The translations under genes were made by a program, and so were the position numbers. From Pelobacter seleniigenes DSM 18267 (lineage in GTDB: Bacteria > Desulfobacterota > Desulfuromonadia > Desulfuromonadales > Geopsychrobacteraceae), in NCBI RefSeq assembly GCF_000711225.1, contig NZ_JOMG01000002.1:1562501-1626500 (forward strand): a DNA stretch of 64,000 bases, in the 5' to 3' direction. Shown here in pieces: positions 36,191 to 45,556 of the stretch. A model generated the notes under the pieces. The model made no database searches and was not told the origin of the DNA. It saw only the letters and a list, made by a program, of their open reading frames with translations. Position 1 is the first letter of the stretch; the number at the start of each line of letters is the position of its first letter.

Positions 36191-37207
36191 TCAGGCGCTT
36201 TGCGACTCTTCCAATGTCGTGGCCGGCTGCTGGTGGGGGCCGAAAATCCAGGGTACCAGTTTGATGTACCAGGCCGCGGACTGGATCTGGAAAATATAGG
36301 CTAGCGCGATGAGCAGGGCGATGGTTGACCCTTCCTTGCCGAAGGCGGTCATGGCAATGGCCAGAGCAATGGACAGGTCGCGCATGACCACCCCGAAGAC
36401 CATGGCGATGGCATCTTCGCGGCTGAAAAACAGCTTGCCGATGATCGACAGCAGGGTATAGGACAGCAGGTAGAAAATCACCAGCGGGATAACGATAGTG
36501 AGCAGATCCTGCGGGTTGGCAATGATGTTTTTGGCTTTGAGAGACATGGCGACAAAGGCGATCAGCACGACGCCAAGTGCTGAGAACGGTGGAAATTTAG
36601 GCTTGTAGACCTCCAGCCAGGCCATTCTGCCATGTTTCTTGATCAGGTAGGTCTGGGTTGCCAGCCCGGCCAGCAGCGGAGCGAAGACAAAGATGCAGAT
36701 CTGCTGGAACATGTGCAGCATGTCCACATCCACAGTGGTACCCATGAAAACCTTGGTGTAGACCGGCGCGGCCGCCGCACCGATCAATAGCCCGAAGACC
36801 AGCATCTTGGTGGCCGCCTCCTTATTGCCGTTGGCAAAGCCGGTCCAGGAAATCGTCATCCCCGAAGCCGGCAGCACGCCGATCAGGAACAGCCCGACCG
36901 CCCAGAGGCCGAATTTGGTTTCGGGTCCGTTCAGGAACAGTTTTCCGAGGAAAAAGACCAGCACCGGCACCAGGACGAAATTGATCAGTTGGGTGGTCAG
37001 TTGCAGGCGCGAGTCCCTGCCGGAAAAAACCGACCGGATATTGAGGGTGGTCATCATCGGATAGATCATCACAAAGGTAATGGGAATGATCAGCATCTTC
37101 AACGGCCTGGCGTCAAAGACAAAGCCTCCGCCAACCAGGCCGAGAAGCATCGCCAGTGGAATCGCATAGACCAGGTTTCTCTGTAAAAACATTAAAGATC
37201 TCAGCAT
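36191..37207 (-). CDS. SBF/ACR3-like membrane transporter
   Basis: This 338-residue protein has ten predicted helices and resembles the bile acid:sodium symporter/arsenite efflux superfamily, closest to proteins often labelled arsenic resistance protein. The position where ACR3 arsenite pumps have the essential Cys (usually APCTAMVF) reads VLPASGMTISW, with Ser in place of Cys, so arsenite transport is doubtful. A DUF302 gene lies 34 bp upstream in the same direction and probably forms an operon with it. The substrate is unknown. Confidence 0.75.
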   Translation of the reverse strand: MLRSLMFLQRNLVYAIPLAMLLGLVGGGFVFDARPLKMLIIPITFVMIYPMMTTLNIRSVFSGRDSRLQLTTQLINFVLVPVLVFFLGKLFLNGPETKFGLWAVGLFLIGVLPASGMTISWTGFANGNKEAATKMLVFGLLIGAAAAPVYTKVFMGTTVDVDMLHMFQQICIFVFAPLLAGLATQTYLIKKHGRMAWLEVYKPKFPPFSALGVVLIAFVAMSLKAKNIIANPQDLLTIVIPLVIFYLLSYTLLSIIGKLFFSREDAIAMVFGVVMRDLSIALAIAMTAFGKEGSTIALLIALAYIFQIQSAAWYIKLVPWIFGPHQQPATTLEESQSA

Positions 37208-37241
37208 AGTTTCACTCCTTCTTGGGGACCTGGGTCACCTG

Positions 37242-37643
37242 TTACAGACTTTCTTCAATGGTCGCGATGATCTCGGCAGAGGCTCCGGCAATGATGGCGC
37301 TGAAGCGGTCATCCCCCAGCAGCTGAGCCACGGTCTGTGCGTCATAATGAAGAAAGCGCACCTGGGTATGGTTATCCTGACTGAAAGCGATCACGAATTT
37401 GGGCATTAATGCGGCACGTTCCGGGTTAGCGCTCATCACCTGGGCTGCTTTAGCCGGTTTGCAGAACTGCAGCATGTGGATGTCGAAATCCTCCCTGACC
37501 GGGACATTGTGCAGGGCAAATGAGCGGGCCATGTCCATAGCCCCCTTGTTATGGATGATGAAATCATGCTGTTGTGCCCGCTGTTCAAGGTCGGCAACAA
37601 ATTGGGGCAGCGGTTTAATGGTCCGATTGGTGTAAAGTTGCAT
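37242..37643 (-). CDS. DUF302-family protein
   Basis: This 133-residue protein has the DUF302 pattern: FDIHMLQFCKPAKAAQVMSANPERAALMPKFVIAF corresponds to the usual CNPxxAxxxLxxxPxxxxLLPC region. The second Cys/Asn positions differ (Lys-Phe-Val at the end). The single Cys in QFCKP is kept. The biochemical role of DUF302 is not established. No signal peptide is visible. It is the first gene of a two-gene unit with the SBF/ACR3-like carrier. Confidence 0.7.
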   Translation of the reverse strand: MQLYTNRTIKPLPQFVADLEQRAQQHDFIIHNKGAMDMARSFALHNVPVREDFDIHMLQFCKPAKAAQVMSANPERAALMPKFVIAFSQDNHTQVRFLHYDAQTVAQLLGDDRFSAIIAGASAEIIATIEESL

Positions 37644-38033
37644 GCTGTTTCCCTCTTAAAGATAGATGAAGGTCGCGGGTTGCTGTTCTGACAAAAAAGC
37701 AGAGCACGTGGGATTTTATTTTGAGCATATGCACACTACCTGTAATATTCAGAAAAATCAATATATTTATTGCTGAATGTATTGGTGGTTTATTTTTCTG
37801 TCACTTCACAATGATGTTTGTCGGGTGGGGTTACGCTGAACAAGTACAAATGTTATATCAGTTATTTTAGGTATGTCATTTTTTGATATACACAAAAATT
37901 AGCATATCTTATTATGGAGAGTAGCTCGGCAATTATGAAATGGAAAATAGAGTTATTGATCGGCAAGTTAACAGAACCAGCTGGCATTTTATGCTGTGCT
38001 GTCTGTGCACCTAACCCGGAACGGAGAGTATAG
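37644..38033. other. 390-bp AT-rich divergent promoter region
   Basis: No gene is seen. The region marks an abrupt drop in GC and lies between the DUF302 gene and the GntR regulator. Imperfect inverted pieces (TATTCAG at 37748 and CTGAATG at 37774) could be part of a regulator site, but this is only suggestive. Confidence 0.4.
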
Positions 38034-38717
38034 ATGGAAGAGAAAACAAAATCCTTTTTTTCTGATCAGGCCGAAGAAAATGGATTTAAGACCGCAGGTC
38101 AAAAAGCCTACGATATCATTTCCCAAAAAATCCTGAATGGTGAATTTGAACCCGGTCTGAAGCTTTCTAGAAGGAAAATGGCTGACGTGACAGGGGTAAG
38201 TGTCATCCCCGTGATCGAGGCTCTTAACCGTCTTGAGGAAGACGGCTTGGTGGAATCCAAGCCTCAATGGGGATCGTTTGTCACCGTACCGACCAGAAGA
38301 AAAATCGAAGAGATGTATATGCTTCGAGAGGCCATCGAATGCCAGGTTGCAAGGATCCTTTCTCAAACTATGACTCAAGAGCAGGAACAGGCATTACGGC
38401 TTATCGCAAAACAATTGGACAATGTAAAATTTGCCAAAGAGACCCATGTGGATATCAGTAAGCTTCATTATCAGTTTCACTATAGGATGACAGAGTTTAC
38501 CGGGTACACTTCTTTGCAGAACGCTCTTCGCCGGACCAACCTTTTTTACTTGTTGTATAAAGCTGTCGCTCACACGAGGGTCAATGCCATGATCGGGCCC
38601 AGGTATTGGCATGAACTACTGATTGATGAAATTAAAGTCGGGGACCAGAGTCATGCTGAAATTGCGATGCGTAAACATGTCGACGAATCTCTTCAAGCCA
38701 TCCTCAGAGACATTTAA
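38034..38717 (+). CDS. GntR-family (FCD subfamily) transcriptional regulator
   Basis: This 227-residue regulator has an N-terminal winged helix (KAYDIISQKILNGEFEPGLKLSRRKMADVTGVSVIPVIEALNRLEEDGLVESKPQWGSFV) and a helical FCD ligand domain (MYMLREAIECQVARIL ... H at the metal/ligand site). FCD regulators usually sense the sugar acid or carboxylate whose catabolism they control. It stands directly upstream of the TctCBA importer and dehydrogenase cluster and is very likely its local regulator. Confidence 0.88.
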   Translation: MEEKTKSFFSDQAEENGFKTAGQKAYDIISQKILNGEFEPGLKLSRRKMADVTGVSVIPVIEALNRLEEDGLVESKPQWGSFVTVPTRRKIEEMYMLREAIECQVARILSQTMTQEQEQALRLIAKQLDNVKFAKETHVDISKLHYQFHYRMTEFTGYTSLQNALRRTNLFYLLYKAVAHTRVNAMIGPRYWHELLIDEIKVGDQSHAEIAMRKHVDESLQAILRDI

Positions 38718-38896
38718 CTCATAGAAATATAAACATAAATATGGTGAGGTAAAAAGAGGTAGATTAGGTTTGGATAAAGTGTTATAACAGTAATTCCAGT
38801 CATTCCATTTATCTGTCATTATAACAATTACGTTCGAAACTCAGCCCGCGATCTAAACGGTCGTGAGATATTATCTAACTCGATGTGGAGGACAAG

Positions 38897-39880
38897 ATGA
38901 AGCAAAAGAGATTAAATCTGTTGGCAATCCGGTGCTTGATCCTTTTGATGTTACTGACATTGTTTGCTGCTTCTGCGTTTGCAGCAGGTTATCCGAGTAA
39001 GCCAATTCAAGTTATTGTTCCGGTGGGTGCAGGTGGCGACACAGATCTCAATGCCAGGTTGTTTGCTAAGTATCTGGAGAAAGAGTTGGGGCAATCGCTG
39101 GTTATCGTCAATGTCAAAGGCGGCGGTGGAACCCTTGGCATGAAGAGGGTTATGGAATCCGATCCGGATGGCTATACGGCACTGTTTTTTCACGGTGAGG
39201 CGATGATTCCGAAGCTGGCCGGGTTGACGGACTGGGGTATCGAAGCTTTTGAAATGGTCGGTATCGGGGTCATTGATAATACCACGGTTCTGGCAACTCA
39301 CCCTGGACTGCCCTATAAAACGCTGAACGAATTAATCGATTATGCCAAAAAGAATCCCTACGAAGTCGAATTTGGTATTCAAACAGGCGGTTATCCCCAT
39401 TTGATCGGGGTCGCTTTTGAGGATACTGCTGGTATTGAGTTCAATAAAGTTGATGTCGGTGGTAACGCAGCGAAAACGGTTGCTCTCAAAGGTCATAAGA
39501 TTGATGTCATTAACACTCAATACGGCCTGACCTACGATTACTTCAAGTCGGGCGATTTCACCTGCCTCGGCCTTCTCTCTGAAGAGCGTAATCCACTGTT
39601 CCCGGATGTCCCAACTGCAAAAGAGCAAGGACTGCCATTAGTTTTTAATAAGTTCTTCTTCTATGGTATGCCAAAGGGCACCCCTGCCGATGTAGTCGAT
39701 ACCTTTTCTGCAGCCATGAAGCGGGTGGTCGAAAATCCAAAGTATCAAGCTGATGCTAAGAAGATTTTTGTCACCCCGACATACATGGGACCGAAAGAAG
39801 CGACCGATTACGCTCAAAAACAGTTTGCTTACTTCTCGAAATTTCAGGATCTGTTCCGCGCCGGAAGTAGCAAAAAATAA
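38897..39880 (+). CDS. tctC: Tripartite tricarboxylate transporter receptor (TctC/Bug family)
   Basis: This ~327-residue periplasmic receptor has a signal peptide (LNLLAIRCLILLMLLTLFAASAFA) and the Bug-family start YPSKPIQVIVPVGAGGDTDLNARLFAKYLEK. GVPxxxG-type elements and PAxxVDTFSAAMKRV near the C-terminus agree. Bug receptors bind carboxylates and occasionally amides. The ATG at 38897 follows GGAGG closely; the GTG at 38885 is part of that ribosome-binding site. A terminator-like hairpin separates it from tctB. Confidence 0.92.
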   Translation: MKQKRLNLLAIRCLILLMLLTLFAASAFAAGYPSKPIQVIVPVGAGGDTDLNARLFAKYLEKELGQSLVIVNVKGGGGTLGMKRVMESDPDGYTALFFHGEAMIPKLAGLTDWGIEAFEMVGIGVIDNTTVLATHPGLPYKTLNELIDYAKKNPYEVEFGIQTGGYPHLIGVAFEDTAGIEFNKVDVGGNAAKTVALKGHKIDVINTQYGLTYDYFKSGDFTCLGLLSEERNPLFPDVPTAKEQGLPLVFNKFFFYGMPKGTPADVVDTFSAAMKRVVENPKYQADAKKIFVTPTYMGPKEATDYAQKQFAYFSKFQDLFRAGSSKK

Positions 39881-39900
39881 ATAGGTTCCATCCGTATCGA

Positions 39901-39937
39901 CCGGGGCTTTTACGAGTTGAAAGTCCCGGGTTTTTAT
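39901..39937 (+). terminator. Intercistronic terminator between tctC and tctB
   Basis: CCGGGGCTTT (39901-39910) and AAAGTCCCGG (39920-39929) form a 10-bp stem with one G-U pair, followed by GTTTTTATTG. It sits 20 bp after tctC, so it probably cuts most transcripts and lets receptor exceed membrane subunits. Confidence 0.8.
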
Positions 39938-39954
39938 TGTTAGAGAGGCTTCTC

Positions 39955-40464
39955 ATGCTGATGACACGTATGAAAAATGTTGCGACTGATACCAATTTCT
40001 GGACGGGTATCGGCACGATTCTTTTAGCCGTTCTGCTCTATACAGCCAGCTTCAATATCCAGGAATTTATTGCAACGCGGGTCGGTGCTTCGTTTTTACC
40101 GCGCGTAGCCGCGGTTCTTTTTGCAATTCTTGGAATTCTTCTAATAGTTGGTAGTTTTCGCTGTGCTCCGACAGACCCTATTGTTAAAGAGGAAAGTCAG
40201 GAACCGACAGAAACAACCTTCGGCGGTTTGCCGGCGGTTCTTCTGTCCGCATTTCTTATGTGTGCTTATGTCGGTTTGATGAGCAGGCTCGGATTTATTA
40301 TCACATCGGCTGTTTACATCTTTTTCCAGATATTGGTTCTGGCGAAAGGAGCAAAACGCCAGTACCTGCTGTTTGTAGTGATTTCACTCATTACTCCAAT
40401 CTTGGTCTATATGCTGTTCGTCCATGTTTTTAAAGTAATGATTCCGGCTGGAATTTTGAGCTGA
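39955..40464 (+). CDS. tctB: Tripartite tricarboxylate transporter small membrane subunit
   Basis: This ~169-residue TctB-family protein has four predicted helices (around residues 15-35, 45-65, 95-115 and 130-160) and the segment FNIQEFIATRVGASFLPRVAAVLFAILGILLIV. It pairs with TctA to form the membrane part of a TTT carrier driven by an ion gradient. GAGAGG precedes the ATG at 39955 by six bases. tctA starts 15 bp downstream. Confidence 0.88.
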   Translation: MLMTRMKNVATDTNFWTGIGTILLAVLLYTASFNIQEFIATRVGASFLPRVAAVLFAILGILLIVGSFRCAPTDPIVKEESQEPTETTFGGLPAVLLSAFLMCAYVGLMSRLGFIITSAVYIFFQILVLAKGAKRQYLLFVVISLITPILVYMLFVHVFKVMIPAGILS

Positions 40465-40479
40465 AAAGGAAAATAACAA

Positions 40480-41967
40480 ATGCTGCTCACTGGAATTCTT
40501 TCAGTTTTTACCGTTAAGACATTGATCTTTATCCTGGGGGGGACTGTTGCCGGCATCATCATGGGCTCGATCCCTGGATTGACCGTAACGATGGGGGTTG
40601 CCCTGTTTCTGCCGATCACCTTTGGGATGACCCCGGTTGAGGGTCTTTCCCTATTGCTCGGTCTCTATATCGGTGGGACTTCAGGCGGGTTAATGTCTGC
40701 AATCCTGCTTAAAATTCCGGGAACGCCTGCATCAATTGCAACGACCTTTGATGGTGCCCCTATGGCTGCACAGGGGCAGGCCGGAAAAGCTTTGGGAATA
40801 GGGATTGTCTACTCCTTTATCGGGGGCATGTTCAGTCTTCTGGTGCTGATTTTTATTTCGCCGCTTCTGGCTCAGGTGGCATTGCAATTCGGGCCTTATG
40901 AATATTTCGCTATTGCAGTTTTTTCCTTAACTCTGGTCGCTGGCCTTTCTAGCGGATCACTTATCTTGGGGCTGATTGCTGCTCTTCTCGGGCTAACCAT
41001 TTCTTTTATCGGTATGGCTCCGATCACGGCATTTCCGCGATTTACTTTCGGTTTTTCCGCTCTGGATGAAGGGATTAGTCTATTGCCGGCACTGATCGGA
41101 CTTTTCGCTGTTTCTCAAGTTCTTGAAGAAGCCGAGGACCGAACGGTTTTAAAAAACATCGATATGCCGAAGTATGACATCAAAGGGTTCGGGTTTTCGA
41201 TGAAAGAATTTCGCAGTCAAATTACCAACTGTATCCGTTCCTCAGTTATTGGTACTGGTATCGGTATATTGCCAGGTCTCGGTGGGGCTGTCTGCAATAT
41301 CATGGCCTACGGCGCAGCGAAAAAGCGCTCCAAATATCCGGAAAAATTCGGAACCGGGATAATGGATGGAATCGTTGCCAGTGAGGCTTCAAACAATGCC
41401 TCGACGGGCGGGGCGTTGGTCCCGCTTATGACCCTCGGTATTCCTGGGGACAATACCACCGCTATTTTGCTGGCTGGATTTATGATTCACGGCATAACCC
41501 CGGGGCCGCTTTTATTTGAATCTGACGGTGTCCTGGTCTATGGCATTTTTACGGCACTGGTTATTTCAAATATTTTTATGATCGCCACAATGTTCTGGGG
41601 CATGCGCTTCTTTGTTCGGGTTCTTTCTGTTCCCAAACATGTGCTTTTGCCAGTGATTATAACGCTTTGTGTGGTTGGCTCTTACGGATTGAACAATCGT
41701 TTATTCGATGTCGGGACCATGCTCGCTTTCGGCGGTATCGGTTTTTTGATGAAAAAACTATCTTTGCCGAATACGCCATTACTGCTTGGCTTTATTCTTG
41801 GGCCGATTGTTGAAGTTAATCTGCGGCGGGGACTTATGAAAAGTAGGGGCGAAATGACTCCGTTTTTCACCGAACCGATATCCGGTGTCATCCTGCTGAT
41901 CACTGTTATTGTCGTTATCGTTACTGCTTACAAGGAATATAAAAAATTTAATCAATGTCAATATTAG
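40480..41967 (+). CDS. tctA: Tripartite tricarboxylate transporter large membrane subunit
   Basis: This 495-residue protein with about 11-12 helices has the TctA signatures GSIPGLTVTMGVALFLPITFGM near the N-terminus, and ILPGLGGAVCNIMAYGAAKK and EASNNASTGGALVPLMTLGIPGD in the middle. It is the transport subunit working with TctC and TctB for carboxylate uptake. Base composition is clearly AT-richer than the flanking regions. A 243-bp stretch without a recognised gene follows before the dehydrogenase genes. Confidence 0.94.
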   Translation: MLLTGILSVFTVKTLIFILGGTVAGIIMGSIPGLTVTMGVALFLPITFGMTPVEGLSLLLGLYIGGTSGGLMSAILLKIPGTPASIATTFDGAPMAAQGQAGKALGIGIVYSFIGGMFSLLVLIFISPLLAQVALQFGPYEYFAIAVFSLTLVAGLSSGSLILGLIAALLGLTISFIGMAPITAFPRFTFGFSALDEGISLLPALIGLFAVSQVLEEAEDRTVLKNIDMPKYDIKGFGFSMKEFRSQITNCIRSSVIGTGIGILPGLGGAVCNIMAYGAAKKRSKYPEKFGTGIMDGIVASEASNNASTGGALVPLMTLGIPGDNTTAILLAGFMIHGITPGPLLFESDGVLVYGIFTALVISNIFMIATMFWGMRFFVRVLSVPKHVLLPVIITLCVVGSYGLNNRLFDVGTMLAFGGIGFLMKKLSLPNTPLLLGFILGPIVEVNLRRGLMKSRGEMTPFFTEPISGVILLITVIVVIVTAYKEYKKFNQCQY

Positions 41968-42210
41968 GTTCCGTTCGGGCGACGAGTTGAAAAGTCTGTC
42001 TGCTTCTGGGTCGTACGGATACAGGGCGGCAGAATTCGGATCAGAAATGAAAAGGTATTTAAGGCGGCCCCAAAAAAGAACCAGCGCTTGGGCGGTGGCG
42101 AATGTGGTCCGTCGAAGGGATCAGAGCAACAAGAGCGCACTATCTTCTAAAGAGTTGTTTATGGACGAACGAGACCTAAATTATTTGATGATATGAAGGA
42201 GAGAACTGAA

Positions 42211-43149
42211 ATGAAGTTTCACATATTGCAAACTGCCAAATTATCCCCAAAATTGGATGCAGAGCTTGAAAACGAATTTTATGTTCATCGGCAGTGGGAG
42301 CAGGATTGTATTGAAAAGTATCTTTCTGAGCATGGTGATAAAATTCAGGGAGTTGCGACATGTGCTCCGGTGGGGGTTTCTGTTGAGCTGATGAAGATGC
42401 TTCCAAATCTTAAAGTTATCTCCTCGCGTGGGGTCGGGCTTGAAAAAATTGATTTTGATGCTGCTCGAACCAAAGGGATTCAAGTGGGCGGAACTCCAGG
42501 AGTATTGACTGATTGCGTCGCTGATCTTGGCCTTGCTTTGTTGCTTGATGTCTCTCGTCAGGTCAGCGCCGCCGATCGTTATGTCCGTAAAGGCTTGTGG
42601 CTGGAGAAAAAATATCCCATGACTGCCAGCGTTTCAGGAAAAAAACTTGGGATTGTCGGCTTGGGCCAGATTGGACGTGCCGTTGCCAGCCGGGCCGCCG
42701 GGTTTAATCTGACAATACATTATACTGACCGCCAATTTTTAGCGGATGTTCCTTATGGGTTTGAAGCATCAGTGGTCGAACTGGCTCGATGGGCTGATTT
42801 TCTCATTGTCACCGTGTCCGGCGGTCCGGCGACCCATCACATGATATCCGCAGAGGTTATCAATGCGTTGGGGCCGAAGGGATTCCTGATTAATATTTCG
42901 CGGGGGACTGTCATTGATCAGGATGCATTGGTGAATGCACTGATAAATGGTGATATTGGCGGAGCAGGACTGGATGTTTTTAATGATGAGCCAGAAACGC
43001 CTCAAGAGCTCTGGGCCCTTGATAATGTTGTCCTGACTCCCCATATGGCCAGTGGAACAGCGGAAACACGGGAGAAAATGGAAGACCTTGTTTTCGAAAA
43101 CTTAACGACATTTTTCGCGACAGGGAAAGTCAAGACGCCTGCTTTTTGA
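42211..43149 (+). CDS. D-2-hydroxyacid dehydrogenase family protein
   Basis: This ~312-residue NAD(P)-dependent enzyme has the nucleotide motif GLGQIGRAVASRAAGF and the catalytic trio: Arg in NISRGTVIDQDAL, Glu in FNDEPETPQ, His in LTPHMASGT. It resembles glyoxylate/hydroxypyruvate reductases and 2-ketogluconate reductases, which interconvert a 2-keto acid and its D-hydroxy acid. I chose the ATG at 42211, with AAGGAG nine bases upstream. It is the first enzyme gene after the TctCBA importer, so its substrate is probably the imported acid or a product of it. Confidence 0.88.
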   Translation: MKFHILQTAKLSPKLDAELENEFYVHRQWEQDCIEKYLSEHGDKIQGVATCAPVGVSVELMKMLPNLKVISSRGVGLEKIDFDAARTKGIQVGGTPGVLTDCVADLGLALLLDVSRQVSAADRYVRKGLWLEKKYPMTASVSGKKLGIVGLGQIGRAVASRAAGFNLTIHYTDRQFLADVPYGFEASVVELARWADFLIVTVSGGPATHHMISAEVINALGPKGFLINISRGTVIDQDALVNALINGDIGGAGLDVFNDEPETPQELWALDNVVLTPHMASGTAETREKMEDLVFENLTTFFATGKVKTPAF

Positions 43150-43176
43150 TGAAAAACCTTTCGAAGGAATGTTCAG

Positions 43177-43926
43177 ATGGATATTAGCGGAAAAGTTGCG
43201 GTTGTGACCGGGGCGACCGGTGGTCTCGGCTGGGATATCTGCCGGAGTTTGGCCAGAGAAGGTGTCAAGCTGTGCATGGTTTATGGCACATCGGTGGACA
43301 AGGCTGAGGCGCAGCAGCAGGAACTGGCTGCAGCAGGCTGTGATGCTATCGCAGTGCAGGCGGATATCGGCAATCAGCAAGGAATTGATGTGATGCTGAA
43401 AGCAGCTGAGGACGCTTTTGGGGGGATTGATATCCTGGTTCTTGACGCAGCTTATAATGAGTCAATTCCGTTTCGGGATCTTGACGCCCTTGATGCTGAT
43501 AAATGGAGCCACATCATTGATTTTAACCTGACGGCACCATATCTCGCAGTTAGGGCTGCGGTGCCCTATTTGCAAAAGCGGGGTGGCGGTCGGATTGTCA
43601 CGGTGTCGTCTGTCGGCGGGAATCTTCCGGCTTCGAGTTCGATCGCCTATTCGGTGTCAAAGGCAGGTCTGCAGCATTTATCCCGCTGTCTTGCTGTTGC
43701 TCTGGCTCCGGATATTCTGGTCAATGATGTCGCCCCTGGATTGATGGCGGGCACCCGCATGACCGGTAAACTGACCGAAGAACATTTTAACCGCTCAAAA
43801 GACTCATCTGCTCTAAAAAAGACTGTAGACAGGGATGATGTGGCCGCAGCGGTTGTTATGTTTGCCAAGACCGACAGCATCACCGGGCAAAGCCTGGTGA
43901 TTGATTCGGGCCGCTGTTTTAAATAA
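43177..43926 (+). CDS. Short-chain dehydrogenase/reductase
   Basis: This 249-residue classical SDR has TGATGGLGWDI for cofactor binding, a Tyr/Lys pair in YSVSKAG, a catalytic Ser in TVSSVGG and a C-terminus ITGQSLVIDSGRCFK. The YGTSVDK segment after beta-2 suggests NADP preference, which is tentative. It starts 27 bp after the hydroxyacid dehydrogenase gene with a ribosome-binding site (GAAGGA). The likely role is oxidation of a hydroxyl group in the same pathway. Confidence 0.9.
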   Translation: MDISGKVAVVTGATGGLGWDICRSLAREGVKLCMVYGTSVDKAEAQQQELAAAGCDAIAVQADIGNQQGIDVMLKAAEDAFGGIDILVLDAAYNESIPFRDLDALDADKWSHIIDFNLTAPYLAVRAAVPYLQKRGGGRIVTVSSVGGNLPASSSIAYSVSKAGLQHLSRCLAVALAPDILVNDVAPGLMAGTRMTGKLTEEHFNRSKDSSALKKTVDRDDVAAAVVMFAKTDSITGQSLVIDSGRCFK

Positions 43927-44017
43927 ATCTCTGCTCTGTGCCTTGGCTTTCGGTCACTCAAGAGACCCTTCCTGCCGGGATCAACGCAGAGCAGAATAAT
44001 ACCGAAAGATTAGAGCG

Positions 44018-45052
44018 ATGAGCTATCAGCGTGAGTTCAAAAATAAAATCAAGGTCGGCATTATTGGGATCGGTTCCCACAGCTACAGAAATATTCTTCC
44101 GGCAATGAATTACCTGCCGGTGCAGGTGACAGCTGTGTGTAATCGCAACCTTGATATCGGCAGGGTTACAGCCGAGCAATATGGCTGTACGCATTATCAA
44201 AGCCCTGTAGAGATGTATGATCATGAAGAGATTGATGCGGTTTTTATCAGCGTCAGTGCGCAGCTTCATCCCCGGTTTGTCATCGAAGCATTGGACCGCG
44301 GAAAACACGTCTGGGTTGAAAAACCCATTGCAATGCGGGCTCATGATGTCGAAGCCATGCTCGCCCATCGCACCGACCAGGTTGTGGTGGTTGGATATAA
44401 AAAGGTCTTTTCTCCAGCAGCGCAAAAAGCGACTGAAATTGTCAATTCTGATAAATTCGGGGAATTGCAGTCCATGCTGTCTGTTTACCCGATGACAGTT
44501 CCGCTGGATGGGAAAAAGGCGCTTGCCGCTCCAGATGTGTCTAATTGGCTTAATAACGGAATTCACCCGCTTTCATTTATGATGGCTCTGGGTGGAAAAG
44601 TTGCCGGAGTGACCACTCTCTGTAACGACGCGGGTCGGGGCATCGTTGCTTTGCATTTTGCCAGCGGTGTGATGGGAAATTTTCACATGTCTTCTGGCCC
44701 TCAGCCAAGGCTTGAACGGTATGCCGTGTACGGTGAAAGTTGGCAGCTTGATATAGAAAATTCAAGAATCACGCTACACCGGGGCATCCCTTTCAGTTAC
44801 AAGGAAACGACGAATTACGCTCCGCCAGGTGACGGTCATGGAGCCATTGTCTGGGAACCCTCAAATTGTATGGCGACACTGGAAAACAAGGCCTTATTCA
44901 CTCAGGGAATGTATTTTGAAATGAAGTATTTCTGTGATTGTATTTTGGAGAAGATTCAACCCGAAAAGGGAACGCTTGAGTTTTCTCTGGAATTAATGAA
45001 AGTCTATGAGGCTGGATTATTGTCGGCTGGCAAGACCATCTATCTTGACTAG
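44018..45052 (+). CDS. Gfo/Idh/MocA-family oxidoreductase
   Basis: This 344-residue protein has an N-terminal Rossmann domain (KVGIIGIGSHSYRNILPAMNYL) and the family signature HVWVEKPIAM with the catalytic Lys. The C-terminal alpha/beta domain is the Gfo/Idh type. Such enzymes oxidise or epimerise sugars, inositols and sugar acids with NAD(P). With an SDR and a hydroxyacid dehydrogenase in one transcript, a polyhydroxylated acid is a plausible substrate class. Confidence 0.88.
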   Translation: MSYQREFKNKIKVGIIGIGSHSYRNILPAMNYLPVQVTAVCNRNLDIGRVTAEQYGCTHYQSPVEMYDHEEIDAVFISVSAQLHPRFVIEALDRGKHVWVEKPIAMRAHDVEAMLAHRTDQVVVVGYKKVFSPAAQKATEIVNSDKFGELQSMLSVYPMTVPLDGKKALAAPDVSNWLNNGIHPLSFMMALGGKVAGVTTLCNDAGRGIVALHFASGVMGNFHMSSGPQPRLERYAVYGESWQLDIENSRITLHRGIPFSYKETTNYAPPGDGHGAIVWEPSNCMATLENKALFTQGMYFEMKYFCDCILEKIQPEKGTLEFSLELMKVYEAGLLSAGKTIYLD

Positions 45053-45151
45053 GTCCAGAACTGTCCGGTGCTGCCCCTGTTTCTCCTTTTTCAGCGCCGC
45101 TGTTCTTCCAATGTTACCTGACTCCCCATTTCTCAGAAAGTGAGATCTGAC

Positions 45152-45556
45152 ATGGAACTCAATCTGCCAATGGCTCAGGCCATGATCATTAAAGTACTTG
45201 AAACAGCGGCCCGTGAATTTGACCGGCCGATATGCGTGTCAGTATGTGATTCGGCTGGGTTGTTGATGGCTTTTAATCGTGTAGAAGGAGGCCATGCCCG
45301 CAGTGTTGATATTTCCCAGGCCAAAGCATACACCGCTGCGCGTATGGGGGTCGATACCGATGCTTTTCTGGCGCGATTGCAAAATGAAAACCTTTCAATC
45401 AGTTACTTTTGTGATCCCAAGATGACAGCCCTTCCCGGGGGCATTGTATTAAAAGATCCCGCCGGGAAAGTGCTCGGTGGTATCGGTGTCAGTGGCCTTA
45501 AAGCCGAGGAGGATGCCGTAGTTGCCAGGGCTGCCGCTGAATTGCTGCAGGCTTAA
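45152..45556 (+). CDS. GlcG/HbpS-like (DUF336) protein
   Basis: This ~134-residue protein has the heme-degrading/GlcG fold pattern: AxxxxRPICVSVCDSAGLLMAFNRVEGG, SQAKAYTAARMG, LPGGIVLKDPAGKVLGGIGVSGLKAEED. Members are found in glycolate (glc), propanediol and other catabolic operons, where the function is uncertain. It closes the island operon; a strong hairpin follows. A GTG at 45140 is an alternative start. Confidence 0.85.
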   Translation: MELNLPMAQAMIIKVLETAAREFDRPICVSVCDSAGLLMAFNRVEGGHARSVDISQAKAYTAARMGVDTDAFLARLQNENLSISYFCDPKMTALPGGIVLKDPAGKVLGGIGVSGLKAEEDAVVARAAAELLQA

